Positions 43,889 through 55,847 of a DNA stretch of 64,000 bases are shown piece after piece. Position 1 is the stretch's first letter. The number at the start of each line of letters is the position of its first letter. Source of the stretch: Flammulina velutipes (Eukaryota; Basidiomycota; Agaricomycetes; Agaricales; Physalacriaceae); contig JAALGH010000011.1 of the NCBI GenBank assembly GCA_011800155.1, forward strand, positions 1,798,001 to 1,862,000, read 5' to 3'. The position numbers and the translations under genes are program-made. The notes beneath the pieces are model-generated. The model made no database searches. It was given only the letters and a program-made list of their open reading frames with translations, and was not told the origin of the DNA.

Positions 43889-45844
43889 ATGTCGGACGCT
43901 GGATACGACGAGGACGACGATTTTGAGGACGACGACGACGACTACCCGTATAACGCAGGAGAATTCCAGGCTCTTGCCCTTCAGATACGCAGTCTCTCCA
44001 GTGCTGTGTTCCTCTCCGGACAACATACATACTCGAAGAGCTCCTCACTAGAGCCAGACCGGCATCCTCTTGTGGCTATCGTTCGAGCACTTGCTACACT
44101 TCTAACGCGCAACTCGTGCGAGAGGGTCGTAGCAGTTACAGGAAGTCCATCCGATTGTTCATCGCAAACTACGCCGCACGACTCATTCATCGCGTTAATG
44201 CCAATGCCTCCCCAGTATTCAGCTCATCCGGGAGACCCAGGAGTATGGAATATCCTGTCGCACATCGACATAGTCCCGCGTAGCGACAACATTACGCCGT
44301 CCCTTTCAAGGCAAGTGCCTTGATACATTACATAGCTCAAAAAATCACTAAATATGATAGGGTTAGGCGTCGAAGCCAAGTGGATGACAGACAACATGCA
44401 GAGACCGTCCTGGCGATCATTTCATCTTTTCGCGACGCGAACGACGCGACGAAAAGCCGGATAGTCAACTCAAGCTTGCGCTATATCATAAACCAATGCT
44501 GGGAGGACATCTACTCCCGATTCTTCGCTTCTACGCAGCTCTATGCAGGCCGCCGGCTCGGGGACATCCTGCTAGGGTGGAGACCGGCGGCTATAGATCG
44601 TAGAAACTTATCCGGCGGCTGGGTCCGTGTGTGGAATGGAACCCTGGCGTCGAAATTGCAGGTTGCCCACGTACCCCACCGACGCGACTCCGACGCGACG
44701 TCGTCCCTCTTCTTCTACCATTGGTACACCTTGGAAATATGGCACAGAGTCTTCTGCGATACCATTGTCACGCTTTTGGTAGCCGGGGGGATATCAGTAG
44801 ACAGTGCCACCGCTACGCCTCCTCGCTTGGCCGATATCGCCACCTCCATACCTGTTCTAGCTGCGCTGTTAGAGTCAGTCGCTGTACTTGACATGTTACA
44901 ACTCCCTTCGCTTCAAGTCTACCTCTCGTCTTTCGCAGAACAAGGTCATGATCGGACTTACCTCCAAGACCGCGTCGGCTGCGCCATCATCGGTTCGTGA
45001 TCTTGTCGATTGTTGCGAGGCCATTAAAACTTATCGATCTTCCATTTTACTTTCGATAGCTGACCAGAGAAGGAGCAATGAGACCCCGGGAGAACACATT
45101 CTGCGCTATCTGACATCCTTGACGTCGTGGTACACATCCCTCTGTACTTTGACTCAAGCATACGACACCCCAGAACTCTCCCTTCCTTCCCTCCGACTCG
45201 TCTTTTGTGGTCGTACTCTGCCTTTCAATACCCCCAATCGTAGACTTTTTGATATCCTCTCTCCGGACCGCGCAGCAGTAAAGAATCAAGTCCTCGAATA
45301 TGTTCGTGGTCACGTTTCCAACCGGGAGGACCTCGACGACTGGCTGGGTGATATCTTCAACAAGATGTTCACCCTTGGAGGTCAGGCATTTGAACCGATT
45401 GAGACCACTCATACCGAGGCTTTGTTAATGGACTTCGTGGCGCACATCGAGAGCGATGAGAAACACATTTTCTCGGTATGTAGGATTCAAACCTCTGAGT
45501 ACAATTTATTATACTCTTCACTCATACATACTATTCAGGCCTGCCGCTCATCCAGGACGTTTGGCATACCGAATCAATTTACAATGTGTTATTGCTGCAA
45601 CTTTCTACGCAGCATTTTATTCGACCCCTCACAACATATTCTCGTACTACAGCGTCTTGGGGGAATTCTGGGCTACTCCAGTGCGTTCCCGGGTCACGTA
45701 GAACCTTGGACGCCCCCTCGGCTGTACTGGAGAAACGACGCTGTAGATGGCATTAAAGGTGGGCTTACACAGCTATTTGCAGCTATCATAGCAAACTTCG
45801 GTGAGGATATGACACCAACAGCAACTCCGCATTTGTCCATATAG
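43889..45844 (+). CDS. OTT_1508-like deaminase-fold protein, paralogue 1
   Basis: ATG 43889 (accATGTCGGAC) starts an acidic N-terminus (DEDDDFEDDDDD). Exon 1 ends at 44310 with a GC-AG intron (44311-44360, donor GCAAGT), which joins SLSR to VRRRSQ in phase. The last intron is GTATGT...TTCAG at about 45477-45538. Between 44940 and 45010 the frame changes and I cannot place the intron with confidence. The C-terminal part carries H-T-E (THTEALLMDFV, about 45409) and a C-Y-C-C cluster (TMCYCCNFL, about 45585). These are the zinc-binding HxE and CxxC signatures of the cytidine-deaminase fold as used by the fungal OTT_1508-like family. The nucleic-acid or nucleotide target is unknown. Confidence 0.62.
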
Positions 45845-46619
45845 ATCGCAGATGTCTTCTGTCTTCATGTTTGATCAGAAGGCTATGATACGAGAGCTTC
45901 GTGTATGGGGATGGAGATGGGGAATGCAGGTGGCAGACGGCGTCAATCAGTGGATAAATTTGAATGGGAATCAAGCCACTGTTGCTTCCTTTTCTCGCGA
46001 AGGCTGAAACTCTACCTGCAATTCACGGAAGACGGGGAGCCTTTTTACTACACTCGGCAAAAGATACATATGTTGTGATATACAGCAAGTTCGAAGCGAG
46101 TGAACCTGCTGTGCGCTTCGATATTACGACAGTATTGCACGTGAAATTCCAGTGAAATTGAGCTCAGCCTAAAGCCAGCGATCTTGAGAAGCTTAGGACA
46201 GGTAGACATGGACTTGTTTGAAGATGCCATAAACAGGGTCGAAACGGGGGAACGCATCAAGCAAGTCCGGGTTACTAACACTTGACTTGTAACCAGCATC
46301 TGCCATCGATTCGGCAACCAAGTATGGCCAATCATTCTCTTGAGATTTAGACTCCAATAAATATGCTCCTCGCGGCCGCGACGGGGACCTACATCTAACA
46401 GGCGCTGTGTCTCACCTAGGGCTAACCCACGTTTTCCAAAAACGTCTGCTGCTGCTGATTGCGAACCGATCCATGCTTCTTCGAGGCTTCCTTGAGGGCA
46501 GAAATGCCGAAACGGGCAGCCATTCCAGACTAGGTTACAGTTTCCGTATTCGACACGATGATCTTCGCTATTTAACAGCCTCAGGGATATAGTTGTACGC
46601 CTTCCTCGACATACTCATC
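45845..46619. other. Intergenic between the two deaminase-like paralogues
   Basis: About 775 bases. No frame with protein-like features. A TATA-like gctatttaac lies at about 46567, some 50 bases before the next ATG. Confidence 0.4.
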
Positions 46620-48722
46620 ATGTCTTCCAGTCTGCTCAGCCGTATAAGCGAAAACGAGTACTACGAGGAGGACGATGACGACGACGAGGACATCGAAGCG
46701 TACTCACAAGATGAATGGGAGGACATAGCCCGCCAGATCCGAAGTCTATCCACCACTGTTTGGCTGACGGGGGAGCATTACACCGTTTCTGCGCGACGCC
46801 GCACGACATGCATAGACCTTCTTGAGGTCTATCGCTCGTGGGCGACACTCCTTACGCGCGACTCTCAGTCGGAATCGGTCGTTGCCGTCACCGGAGATGG
46901 TTCAACAATCGACGACGCCACACGAGTTATCGCCATCCTCCCCTATAGGGAGGACTCGGTAGACTTCATGCTATCGCCAGAGTCGTACACTGGAGCAGAC
47001 TACTATATGCTACATCGACAACCTATCGAGCTTCGGCCGGATTCATGCTTTGTATGGTACGTCGCTGTGGCGTTCCCCAAGCGCCGTTCTCACTCAATTA
47101 CAGGCCAGACAATTTATTTTCGGCAGAATCCCATGCTAGATGTCTCTTAAACATCGTATCATCTCTCGCCGAACAACCCGACGGGCTCTTTTTGTACGAG
47201 GACACCCAGCGCCAGAGCGCTTTGCGCTTTATTTACGCCCAATGCTGGCCCGAGGTACTAGCATGTGCCAAAGGTGCCAACCATCTTCCCCAAGCCACCA
47301 AGACGTGGCACGACCTCGGACTACTAGCGCGCTATAAACCGCATCCTGCAGAGCTCAACGCGAAGAGCTACGAGCGCGTTCCATCCAGAGCTGCCGCCAT
47401 GTTTGCCGGAAAAGGTCTGGAGCAGCGTGATGATGACGATGACACGATGATAACGGACGACCAAGAGAACGGCGCATGGTTTGTCTTCTGTCCGGAGACT
47501 GCGCGGATATGGTTCTCCATTCTCTGTGATGCTGTTTATGGGGTGCTGTATCACTGTCAACGTGTGACGGAGGCTGGCAACAGCGAGGACCGTCCAGCTC
47601 CTGCCGTTATGGATGGCGTGGTGAGCAGCATGTCTGACCTTTACATGCTGTCGGAGGTCAATGCCATGCAACGTCTCCTCAACTTTCCCTCTCTGATACG
47701 CTATCTCGACATGAACTGCCCCGATATTAACCAAGAAATCTGTCCGCAGCTGTCTAGCGTTAGAAGGTCGACAAGAACATTCAGCCGTTCAGACTACAAA
47801 GTACTTGGTACGTTACGCCTTCTATTCCTTCATTTCGTTTCTTGTATGAATGCCCTTTTGTAGAAGAGTGGCGCGAAGGAAGGAATATTGTCGGAAGGAT
47901 GCGACGCCACATATCCGACCTGCTGGCATGGCATACGGCCTTGATTACGCTAGTTCACGCCACCTCTCTCTGTGCCAACCCCATGACGCTCGAGCTTGTC
48001 CCGTACCGGCGCCCAAGCCCTCAATGGCGGGAGAAGCTGATGATGCAGAATTTGACATCAGTTTTGGAGATGGATCCTCCTGGGCAGAGCGTCAAGTATA
48101 ACGAGGTGTGGCGCTATGTCAAGGGCGGCTTACCGGAGGACCTCGATGCGGAAGGGGAATATCACTTGGGCCTAGAGATCGACGAGCGAGCGAAGATATT
48201 GGATCTGCCGAAGGCTGAGGATGATCCTCCGAAGTGGAAACCCCTCCATTTTCCAGATAATGTGCATACAGAGGCACTCCTCATGGACTTCCTGGCCCAA
48301 GGCGAACACGTCTACCGTTCCAACTTTGACGCGTATGTCCTCAGCCGCACTGCTCCGGGCCTACTCACTTTCGTCGTACGTCTTCTTTCTCAACTGATGT
48401 ACAGTTCCTGTTGAACCCAGTCCCCCAGGATTCCCGGAGAACATTCAATAGACTGATAGGCATCCCATTGCAGTACGACATGTGCTACTGCTGTTGCCTT
48501 CTAGAACGTAGGCTGTTGCATGGTATGACTGAGCTGCATTCGACGATCCCTGGGCCCATCGTGCCTTGGACGCCACCCCTCCTTTGCCACAACGATGAAG
48601 CCCTGGAGTCAGTGCAAGGTGCACTGTTTCAGACTGTCGCTGATATCATTAGGACGTTGGAGGATGATGCGCGAGCCTCTACCCCAACGGCGACATCGCA
48701 ATATGGCTCTGTCGCAGAGTGA
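46620..48722 (+). CDS. OTT_1508-like deaminase-fold protein, paralogue 2, 648 aa
   Basis: Exons 46620-47056, 47104-47807, 47864-48375 and 48429-48722 join to exactly 649 codons. The layout is as in its neighbour: acidic start (YEEDDDDDEDIE), then an IARQIRSLS segment matching LALQIRSLS of paralogue 1, TLLTRDS, and VVAVTG. The deaminase signature is complete: H-T-E in VHTEALLMDFL (about 48265) and C-Y-C-C in DMCYCCCLL (about 48478), then VPWTPPLL (VEPWTPPRL in the neighbour). Both genes end ..TPTATSQ or ..TPTATPH. This is clearly a tandem duplication. Zinc-dependent deamination is inferred from the fold signature; substrate unknown. Confidence 0.7.
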
Positions 48723-49773
48723 TCTCATGTCCTCACTATTATATGCCTCCATATTATGCGTTTCCTTACGATACTGCTATGAATATCTTCGGACTGGTTC
48801 CTCAATAAGAAAGATGAATGGATGAAGCCTTGGGTAACACCGTGTCGTGAGAAGTACATACGACGGGAAGCCGGCGGTGAAAGAGGTAGATTGCCGAGAG
48901 ATGAAAACCATGCGAGGAGATCTGCGAATTGATGTTGCGTAAAGATTCAGGCATGTCAAGGATGGCTGAGTTGAGGTTGAGGAACGCGAACTGCAGAAAT
49001 CAGATAAGTATCAGAAGAACGGCGAACACGGAATTTAGCGTTCGAGTGCATACTGTGCGTGTGCGCCAAACAGGCGCCAAATATGTAGGCTTCAACCAAG
49101 GCGGCTAAAGTGAGTATTCTATATCCAATCAGAGCTACGCTTTTCTAGCGAACGGAATGTTGACCGCAGTCGACTTTTGTCGATCATTTATCTGTCTGGA
49201 GCTACATATCTCTGCGTGTACCACAGCCAGACATAATCATCCATAACACAGCTACTTCGCCAGGACCAAGAAGTACTTCCCAGAAGTTACTCTCCTGATG
49301 TTTATCACCACTTCGATGGATAGGCCCCGCGTGTTTATTTCTCGCCTTTCGATAAACTGGCGCACAGCGGCAACGTCGAATATGAAGAATGCGTTCGGTT
49401 CCGAGAGCTACATGGGCGAAGAGCTGAGTGCGAATAGTATAAGCCTAAGCCATAGACTCTGCCTATACCATTCGGCCGATCCAAGCAGGGGTAGATAAAA
49501 CGTCCATGTCATTCTAAAGCCTTGCGGACGATGAAGCTCGACGTCTATCACGACGTTCGGCCTGGCACCGCGTCGAGCTGGGGAGCTACGAGGACCAAAT
49601 GGAGGACCGGATATCGAGGGTAGAAGAGAAGAAGGTCATCGGGAACCCTACAGACCTGCAGCAAGTAAAACGGGATGTAGGCCCCGCCGCAGGGATCGAA
49701 CAAGGATAAAAAGACTTCAATGTCATTCATCGGTCTACAGCACAAGATCGATTAAAACTACGTCAAAAATGGA
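48723..49773. other. Intergenic, no supported gene
   Basis: About 1 kb. Short open frames (for example near 49298) lack introns, homology cues or composition typical of the neighbouring genes. Confidence 0.4.
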
Positions 49774-50387
49774 TTAGTAGGGTGCGGCAGCAGCTTGGCA
49801 CTGAACATTCGGTGAGTAATTCGTATGACACAAATGAACAAAGTGCTTACGGCCTTGAGCTGCTCGAGATACCAGGTGCACGACGGGAGGTCAGCCTTCT
49901 CCAGGCATTGAGTAAAGTCTGCAACAAAATTATGTCAATAACCATGGACACACAACCCGAACATAATAACGTACCCTTCGCCTGGACTTCACAGCTAATG
50001 CCGCTCTGTTGTTGCTGAACGGGGGTGGACTGAGGCTGGGCAGCCTCGGGCGCTGCTGCGTGGCCTCCACCGCCAAAGAGCATGCTGGACAGACCGTGGC
50101 CTATAGTGGAACCAACGGCCACGGATCCAGCGGTTGCGGCCATTTGGGCAAGCATACCAGGCTGCTGCGTCCCGGACTGCGACGCAGAGCTTGTGTGAGG
50201 AACGTTCGCTGGGGGCGCAGGCGGAGCCCTCGAGCCGAACGCAGACGGAGCAGCAGCGGTGCTGGCGCTCCGGGATTGCACGGGGGCGGACCTTGGTGCA
50301 GACGCGCGAGGACGAGATTGGCGCTGTAGAGAATATATTTAGTATTTCTTGGGAATATACGCGACATTTTGGAGGACGTACGGCCAT
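49774..50387 (-). CDS. Twin CX9C protein, CHCHD2/CHCHD10 (Mix17)-like, 149 aa
   Basis: Minus-strand exons 50387-50382 (only ATGGCC), 50323-49975, 49918-49851 and 49800-49774 join to exactly 150 codons. The N-terminus is Arg/Ser/Ala-rich and amphipathic (ARQSRPRASAPRSAP), as for a mitochondrial signal. The middle is Ala/Gly-rich with AGSVAVGSTIGHGLSSMLFGG, the conserved hydrophobic stretch of CHCHD2/10. The C-terminus holds two CX9C motifs split over exons (C-EVQAKDFTQ-C and C-TWYLEQLKA-C), which form the disulfide-bonded helical hairpin imported by Mia40 into the intermembrane space. The yeast homologue is Mix17/Mic17. Confidence 0.88.
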
Positions 50388-50734
50388 TGTAGCAAGATTA
50401 GTGGTGGTGGTTAGAAACAGAGCGTACCCGACTGGCCGCGCATTTGGGAAATTTCTCGGCAAGGATGACTCAGCACTTAGCGGCCGGCAAAATAAAGTGT
50501 GGCGGTATACTAATTTTCGATGTGTCACCGGATATATATAACGACGTGAGCATGGACTGGATTACTGTAGCAAGTAAGTGCGTTTACAAAATCCTACCAA
50601 GTTTCTAATGTCTCCAAGTTCAATGAAAGCCATGACTCAATATACCACTACGCCACACAGGAGGACACCGGACCGCGCTACATTTCCTTGCTTACCTAAG
50701 GCAATTTTTCCTGTTTCCCGACCACCACGTCAAA
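50388..50734. promoter_or_regulatory. Bidirectional promoter between two mitochondrial-protein genes
   Basis: 347 bases separate the start codons of the twin-CX9C gene (-) and the Tim44-like gene (+). A gatatatataacg word lies near 50531. No coding frame is supported. Confidence 0.45.
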
Positions 50735-51922
50735 ATGTACGCGACGCGCCTATGCCGCCGACCTTATCTCTCGACGCTCTCCAAGCCTGTATGGATGCGT
50801 TCCCTTCTGCATGCACGGACGTATGCTTCGGAGGTCGACCTTGTCAGAGAGAAAATCAAGCAAGAACGAACGGAACGAATGGCGTCTCTCAACGAGATGG
50901 AACAAATGAAGGAAATGGAGAAACAGAGGCTGTATCATGCCCTGAATCCCTTGCTAGATCCATGGGCAATGGATTTTGACTCTATGGGTATGTCCATGCA
51001 CTAACGTTGTTTCGCCGGGAATACACACTCACCTAGGTATGTCCAAGGAAAGACTACATGTTACCGTACAAGATCAACTGGACGAAACCAAAAACTATAC
51101 CTGGCAACATTATGGACCGTTTAGAAAACTTTGTCAAAAATGCGTTCGCGTGAGTCCTTTCCCTTGCCCGTATTTGTGTCAGTAGGATTAATGTGTTACA
51201 TAGGATGTATATCATAGCCGACTATGACGGCTTTCCTGGTAGAGACACCCGAGCAAGAGGCTGGATAGACAGATACCTCGTCTTCCCGTGGAGGTCCACG
51301 AAGGCTTCATCCCTCAAAGAAGATACCTGGATTGCACCTATGCGAGGGCTTTTTTTGCAGTCATACAAAGATCTCAACAAAGCCGTAGCCGAGTGCGTGC
51401 TACTTACCTACATTTCCTCTTACTCGCTGACCTCCGCCCAGCCGAAATACTCGCCTCGTCAAAGACCTCTCCAAAATGACATACAGGGAAGACGTTATGG
51501 CGCGCATGCAAGCCACCAATCCCAAGTTCAAGTATATCTGGAACTTCCACAAAGAGCTGTCTCCTCTGCGTGTCCTCTCAATACGCGCAACGGAGGGTAA
51601 CCTCGGGGAAGCGGATCCTCCTTTCGGATCGCGACTCACCATACAAGCGTTGTGCCGCATCCATACGGAGCAGGTTTGTGTTCCTTTCTCCCAAAGAAGC
51701 GGCCTACTGACATTTTCCCAGTCTCTGGAGATTTATGATGCGGCGGGCAAGGCGGTTCATGAGCCCCAAGACGGCGCTGTACAACGGAAAGGGCAACGCG
51801 TACCAGCAAAGAGAAGGAGTGTCACGGAGTACTTGACGTTTGAGAAGAAGATGTGGTATGACTCACCGTTCTATGTGAGGGAGCAGTTATGGCCAGACGT
51901 TGATAGAAAAGTCAAAGCATAG
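50735..51922 (+). CDS. Tim44-like/MRPL45-type mitochondrial protein, 323 aa
   Basis: Exons 50735-50987, 51053-51149, 51204-51392, 51442-51673 and 51722-51922 give exactly 324 codons. The N-terminus is a basic, Ser/Leu-rich presequence (MYATRLCRRPYLSTLSKP...HARTYAS). A helical charged region follows, then YMLPYKINWTKPKTIPGN, which is typical of fungal members. The C-terminal half fits the Tim44-like fold used by MRPL45 and Mba1, proteins that tether mitochondrial ribosomes to the inner membrane: RIHTEQ followed by SLEIYDAAGKAV, VTEYLTFEKKMWYDSPFYVREQL. The first intron's acceptor (ggaaag, 51052) was chosen because only it keeps the frame. The assignment rests on motif pattern. Confidence 0.65.
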
Positions 51923-52116
51923 CTATGTACTTGCTGCTGTTGGGGACATACCTACTACTACTTAATATAATTCGTACACACTCGCCTCGCTATATTTGGC
52001 GTTGTGTATTGGTACAATGTGTAGGATGAGTTAAGTGACCTTGCTGAGGCTGGAAGCTTGGTTTGGGATCGGAACATAAAGCTGTCCTGACCCTGCTTGA
52101 CTTGCTCGTTCCCGCC

Positions 52117-52681
52117 ATGTCGTCCAAAGTGCGTGCATGTCTTGTTAATCCGTTCTCCAGCCATTCACCACCGATATAGACTGTCACCCCATCAGCTTCT
52201 CGAAAGAAGTCGAATTATCCTGCTCCAAGACCGTTGGTCTGCTACACCCAACCCCCGCCACCCGGCAGTCAATGTCTCATGGGCTATGGCTTCCACATCT
52301 CACCCAAGTACCTGAGGTCTACTGAACACTACATGCCGCCTACAGACGAACAACTATCAGAACCCGGTCTTTCCGTGGACGACAAGATGATCCTCCAAAT
52401 GAGTTCGGAAGCTGTGGCGTCTTGCGTGCTGGAACACATCGTCCACGAATTTTGGAAAGGCGCCAAAATGAAGCTCGCCGATAGAGGGCCTCATATCCCG
52501 GCGCGTATTCTGGTCCTCGCGGACAATATAAACAGGTACCCTCCGATGCCTACAGAGGATGAGGTTGCCACTATCAGGGAGAAGCTCAATCTCCATGATG
52601 CGCAGCTTGGGTGGTACCGTGTGGATCGTTGTACGTTGATATATTGTGTCTTTGAGGTGTTCTGACGAGTATGCTTCAGAG
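52117..52681 (+). CDS. Unknown 154-residue protein, copy 1
   Basis: Exon 1 is only ATGTCGTCCAAA (52117-52128). It is followed by a 51-bp intron (52129-52179), exon 2 (52180-52630) and a two-base exon 3 that completes a TAG (52680-52681) after an intron beginning GTACGTTGAT. The structure is supported by the paralogue at 63175, which keeps the same tiny first exon, both introns and promoter-proximal words. The protein is Pro-rich at the start (QPPPPG), then MGYGFHISPKYLRSTE and a conserved PMPTEDEVATIREKLNL. No known family recognised. If the last intron is not spliced the protein ends at 52665. Confidence 0.65.
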
Positions 52682-53576
52682 TGAGATTTAGTATCATCTT
52701 CTTTAGAAATGTTTCATGTGGATGGTTTGTTTATCTTGAAAGAGAGTATGTGCGTTTAATTTGACGGGAAGTAGATGCACCGACGATTTGTGTGTGATTT
52801 GTTTCTGTTGCGCCACACATAGTCACACTCAATGTAGGGCAAACCAATCGTAAGAGCCACAAGCCTTGCGCAATAAGTTTTCAATAACGCACGAAACACT
52901 CTGACTCTGAGCATACTTATGCCAAAGCACGTGGTGGGACAAAGGAAAGTGGCGTGAGTAACGTGTCACACATCTTCTTGTCCACCAACCTTCATCATCG
53001 TTTTTCTCTGGCAACTTTGCCACTGTGTGGATATCTACGCCATAATTCATTCATCTCGCTATCAGCTACACGTCTAAAGCTCGGAAAGGGATCTATCCAG
53101 TACGTTCGTTCTTTTTTGTGGCACGTCAACGCCGTAGTATAGTCCAAATTACTAACACGACGTACAGACACACACTCTCTCAAAGTCGCTTAATCCACTT
53201 CCAAGATGGTTAGAAGCGTGTTCTACGCGACACGATACCTTATGCCCAATGTGAATGATCCAGTCTACCCCGCCACCAAATTCGTTGCCGTGTCTTGCCA
53301 CGCGCGCGCCTCTTCATATCTGCATCCTCCCAATTAAAAACGATAGGAACGGAGTAACCCCTTCAATGCCAGGCAACGGGATATGACCTTGTAGCCAGTG
53401 GTGAAACTTCGTCAGTCATATAACTGATGTGCCTCTCTCTGCGACCAGCCGCCTTCTATGTACAGCGTCTGTGCTGGCCTCTTCGGCAGAAGATGATCCG
53501 CTACGCCGGACGGGATGATCTGAGCAAGGTTGGGTCAATAGCTGCGCCACACAACGGAGAAAGGCGATTTTCATTA
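52682..53576. other. Intergenic left of the Tc1/mariner element
   Basis: About 900 bases with no supported gene. Its first 150 bases resemble the sequence downstream of the paralogue at 63175 (gtgtgattt...tttctgttgcgccaca), marking the end of the duplicated segment. The last two bases are the TA target duplication of the transposon. Confidence 0.4.
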
Positions 53577-53645
53577 CAGAGGTTCCGGAAATTCTTGCCA
53601 CGCCGTAAAATATCAAGTTCCGTAAATAGTAATTGTGATCAATTC
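53577..53645 (+). repeat. Left terminal inverted repeat (69 bp)
   Basis: Begins CAGAGGTTCCGGAAATTC. It is identical, as reverse complement, to 57008-57076. It contains the internal words ttccggaaatt and gttccgtaaatag, possible transposase sites. Confidence 0.92.
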
Positions 53646-53718
53646 GAAAAACTGCAAAGAAATCCAACGCCGTGTCTTCGCATCCTCCCGTGGTGTCTCT
53701 TCACTGTCAGTCCTTGCT

Positions 53719-55813
53719 ATGGTCAATACTCGTCAAAGGAAGAAGAAGAAGGCATCCCTGGAACAAGTGGGAGATACAGAAGCTCTTGAAGACCTCAACA
53801 ATGGGTTTTCAAACCTTGGCTCTGATTTTGACATTCCCAGTGCGTTAACAGAAAGATCCAGCTTCTATATGCTCAGACTCAATTAGATGAACATGCTAAA
53901 CTGACTATCCGTCTTCCACCGGGGCCACGTCGGTCCAAAAGAACAGCTGCAACCAAGTCTGACTCTCCGGACTCTCCCGATGAAGACGATGCTGCAGATT
54001 CAAGCAACGATGCAGATGCCAATGACGACGATAGTGATGCTGGTTCTGGTGACAAAGGCATGGGCTCTGGGGGTGAGGATGAAGGCTCCGGCAGCGAGGA
54101 TGAAGGCTCCGGCGACAAAGATGATTCCAACGATGATTCTCCAACCCATGGTAGCATACAGGACTTCGAGCCAGAGCCAATGTCTCCTAATAGCTTTCAG
54201 GCGATGCAGTATACGGAAACGACACCGGAGCACTCACCGAAGCCTACAACAGTGATTTCACCCATGAAGCCTAGTCAGAAGCGCAACAGCCGCTTCAGGT
54301 CTCCTTCCATCGAGTCAGATGTGGCATCCACCAGACGTGCTTCACGGAAGAAGATCAGGCCAATCCTCTTCTCGTCATCGCCTGCTCCAGACAACCTGTT
54401 CGACGACAGCAGTGATCCCCCGTCCCCGACAAAGGCAGTCCTGTCTGTCAAAGCGAAAAGACACGGGAAAAGCAAGAAAAGTAACAAAAAGAAGAAACAC
54501 ACCAGTACGAGCGACCTACTTTCCGACAGTGAGCCAGAGCCAGATCCGACTCCGTTTAAAGCCAAACCTGCACGGCGCAAGCCCGGGCGTCCTCCCAAAG
54601 TCGACGTCGAGATTGCTGCTTCAGCAGTTTCGATCTATGTGCAGTATCAGTGGCATGAGGAGGTACCGGGGAAGACGAAGAAGGCCGCACCAAAAACCGA
54701 GTTCAAAAAGGGCAAGCTTATGGGCCCTCGATGGATGACAGAGTCCTCGCCTGAAACCTTTGCTGGACTGCTCTCTCTTGTGACAGAGATCACCAAGCAG
54801 CCCTCGCATTGGCACGACATCGCCTCGTTCACATGGCAGCTTGGAAAGAATGAACGCGTCGGCAATAACTCCTTTCCACTGCAGAATGATGGTGGCCTGG
54901 CCTCGTTGAAGACACGAATCCAAGGAATGAGCGCCAATGACCGAGCTGCGTCGTTCATCGTGATTGCAATGGTGGTGCCGAAGAAACCAAAGAAAGCTGT
55001 TGTACGTACATGTTTGTGTCATCTTTCCGAACTTGATCCTTGACCATCACTATTCACAATAGCGCCAGGATGAATCTGACGACGATAACAACGCTGGCGA
55101 AGAGCAGGAGGTGTCAGACAATCCAGAGAAGCAGCTCCAGTCTCTGCTTTCGCAAAAGGTGTGTAATTATATAGTCTCTTACAGTTCTATTGGATTGATA
55201 CGTCGACAGCTCACCGTCGACAAGAAACTCAAGCCTATTATGGACGAGTTGGTAAGGCAGTACATGGGAAAGTGTCTCCTTCATCCTGATATTGCCTGCT
55301 GTCATTACCTTCCCAATGGCACGCATTACAAGCTGGATCCTATCTGTCTCCAGATTTGGGGGATGTCCATTGTGCGTTATCAATTCTAGCGACTGTACTA
55401 TTGACTGATACATTCTGTGAGAGTAGATCCGCGACGGCAACAACTACAATACACCCTCAATGGTGAACGGTGCTTTCAAGAAGCAGCACGACGATCAGAA
55501 GAAAACTGGACCTCCGCCAGGTGCAACACCAACAACGCCGGGCCCACCAGGACCGTCATCTTTCGGTACACCTGGATATTATCCTTCTCAGTACTATCCA
55601 CCTTCAGGCTTTCCTTCACCATTCATGAATCACCATCCGATGATGTATCCTGGCGCAAACTATAGTCCTATGGCCATGTATCATCCATTTCCCGGGCCGT
55701 TAGCTGGCCCTTCTCAAGCCCCACCTTCGTATGGAGCACCTGCTGGAGCACATCCCATGTCGCAGCATTATCCATACCTCCATGGTCAAGGGCCTCACTT
55801 CCCCCCTACGTAG
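53719..55813 (+). CDS. Transposon-borne AT-hook protein, 626 aa
   Basis: Exons 53719-53839, 53887-55001, 55063-55158, 55210-55371 and 55427-55813 join to exactly 627 codons. The N-terminal third is acidic (Asp/Ser/Glu repeats such as GSGSEDEGSGDKD). A basic Lys-rich tract follows, then an AT-hook (RRKPGRPPKV, about 54571), which binds the minor groove of A/T-rich DNA. A globular-looking domain comes next (WHEEVPG, PETFAGLLSLVTEITKQ, WHDIASFTWQLG), with a Pro/Tyr/Gly-rich tail (PYYPSQYYPP-like). Autonomous Tc1/mariner elements usually encode only a transposase, so this is accessory. A role in transposition, targeting or expression is inferred only. Confidence 0.78.
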
Positions 55814-55847
55814 CTAGATACATAGAGACGGTATTCAGATAGCAATA

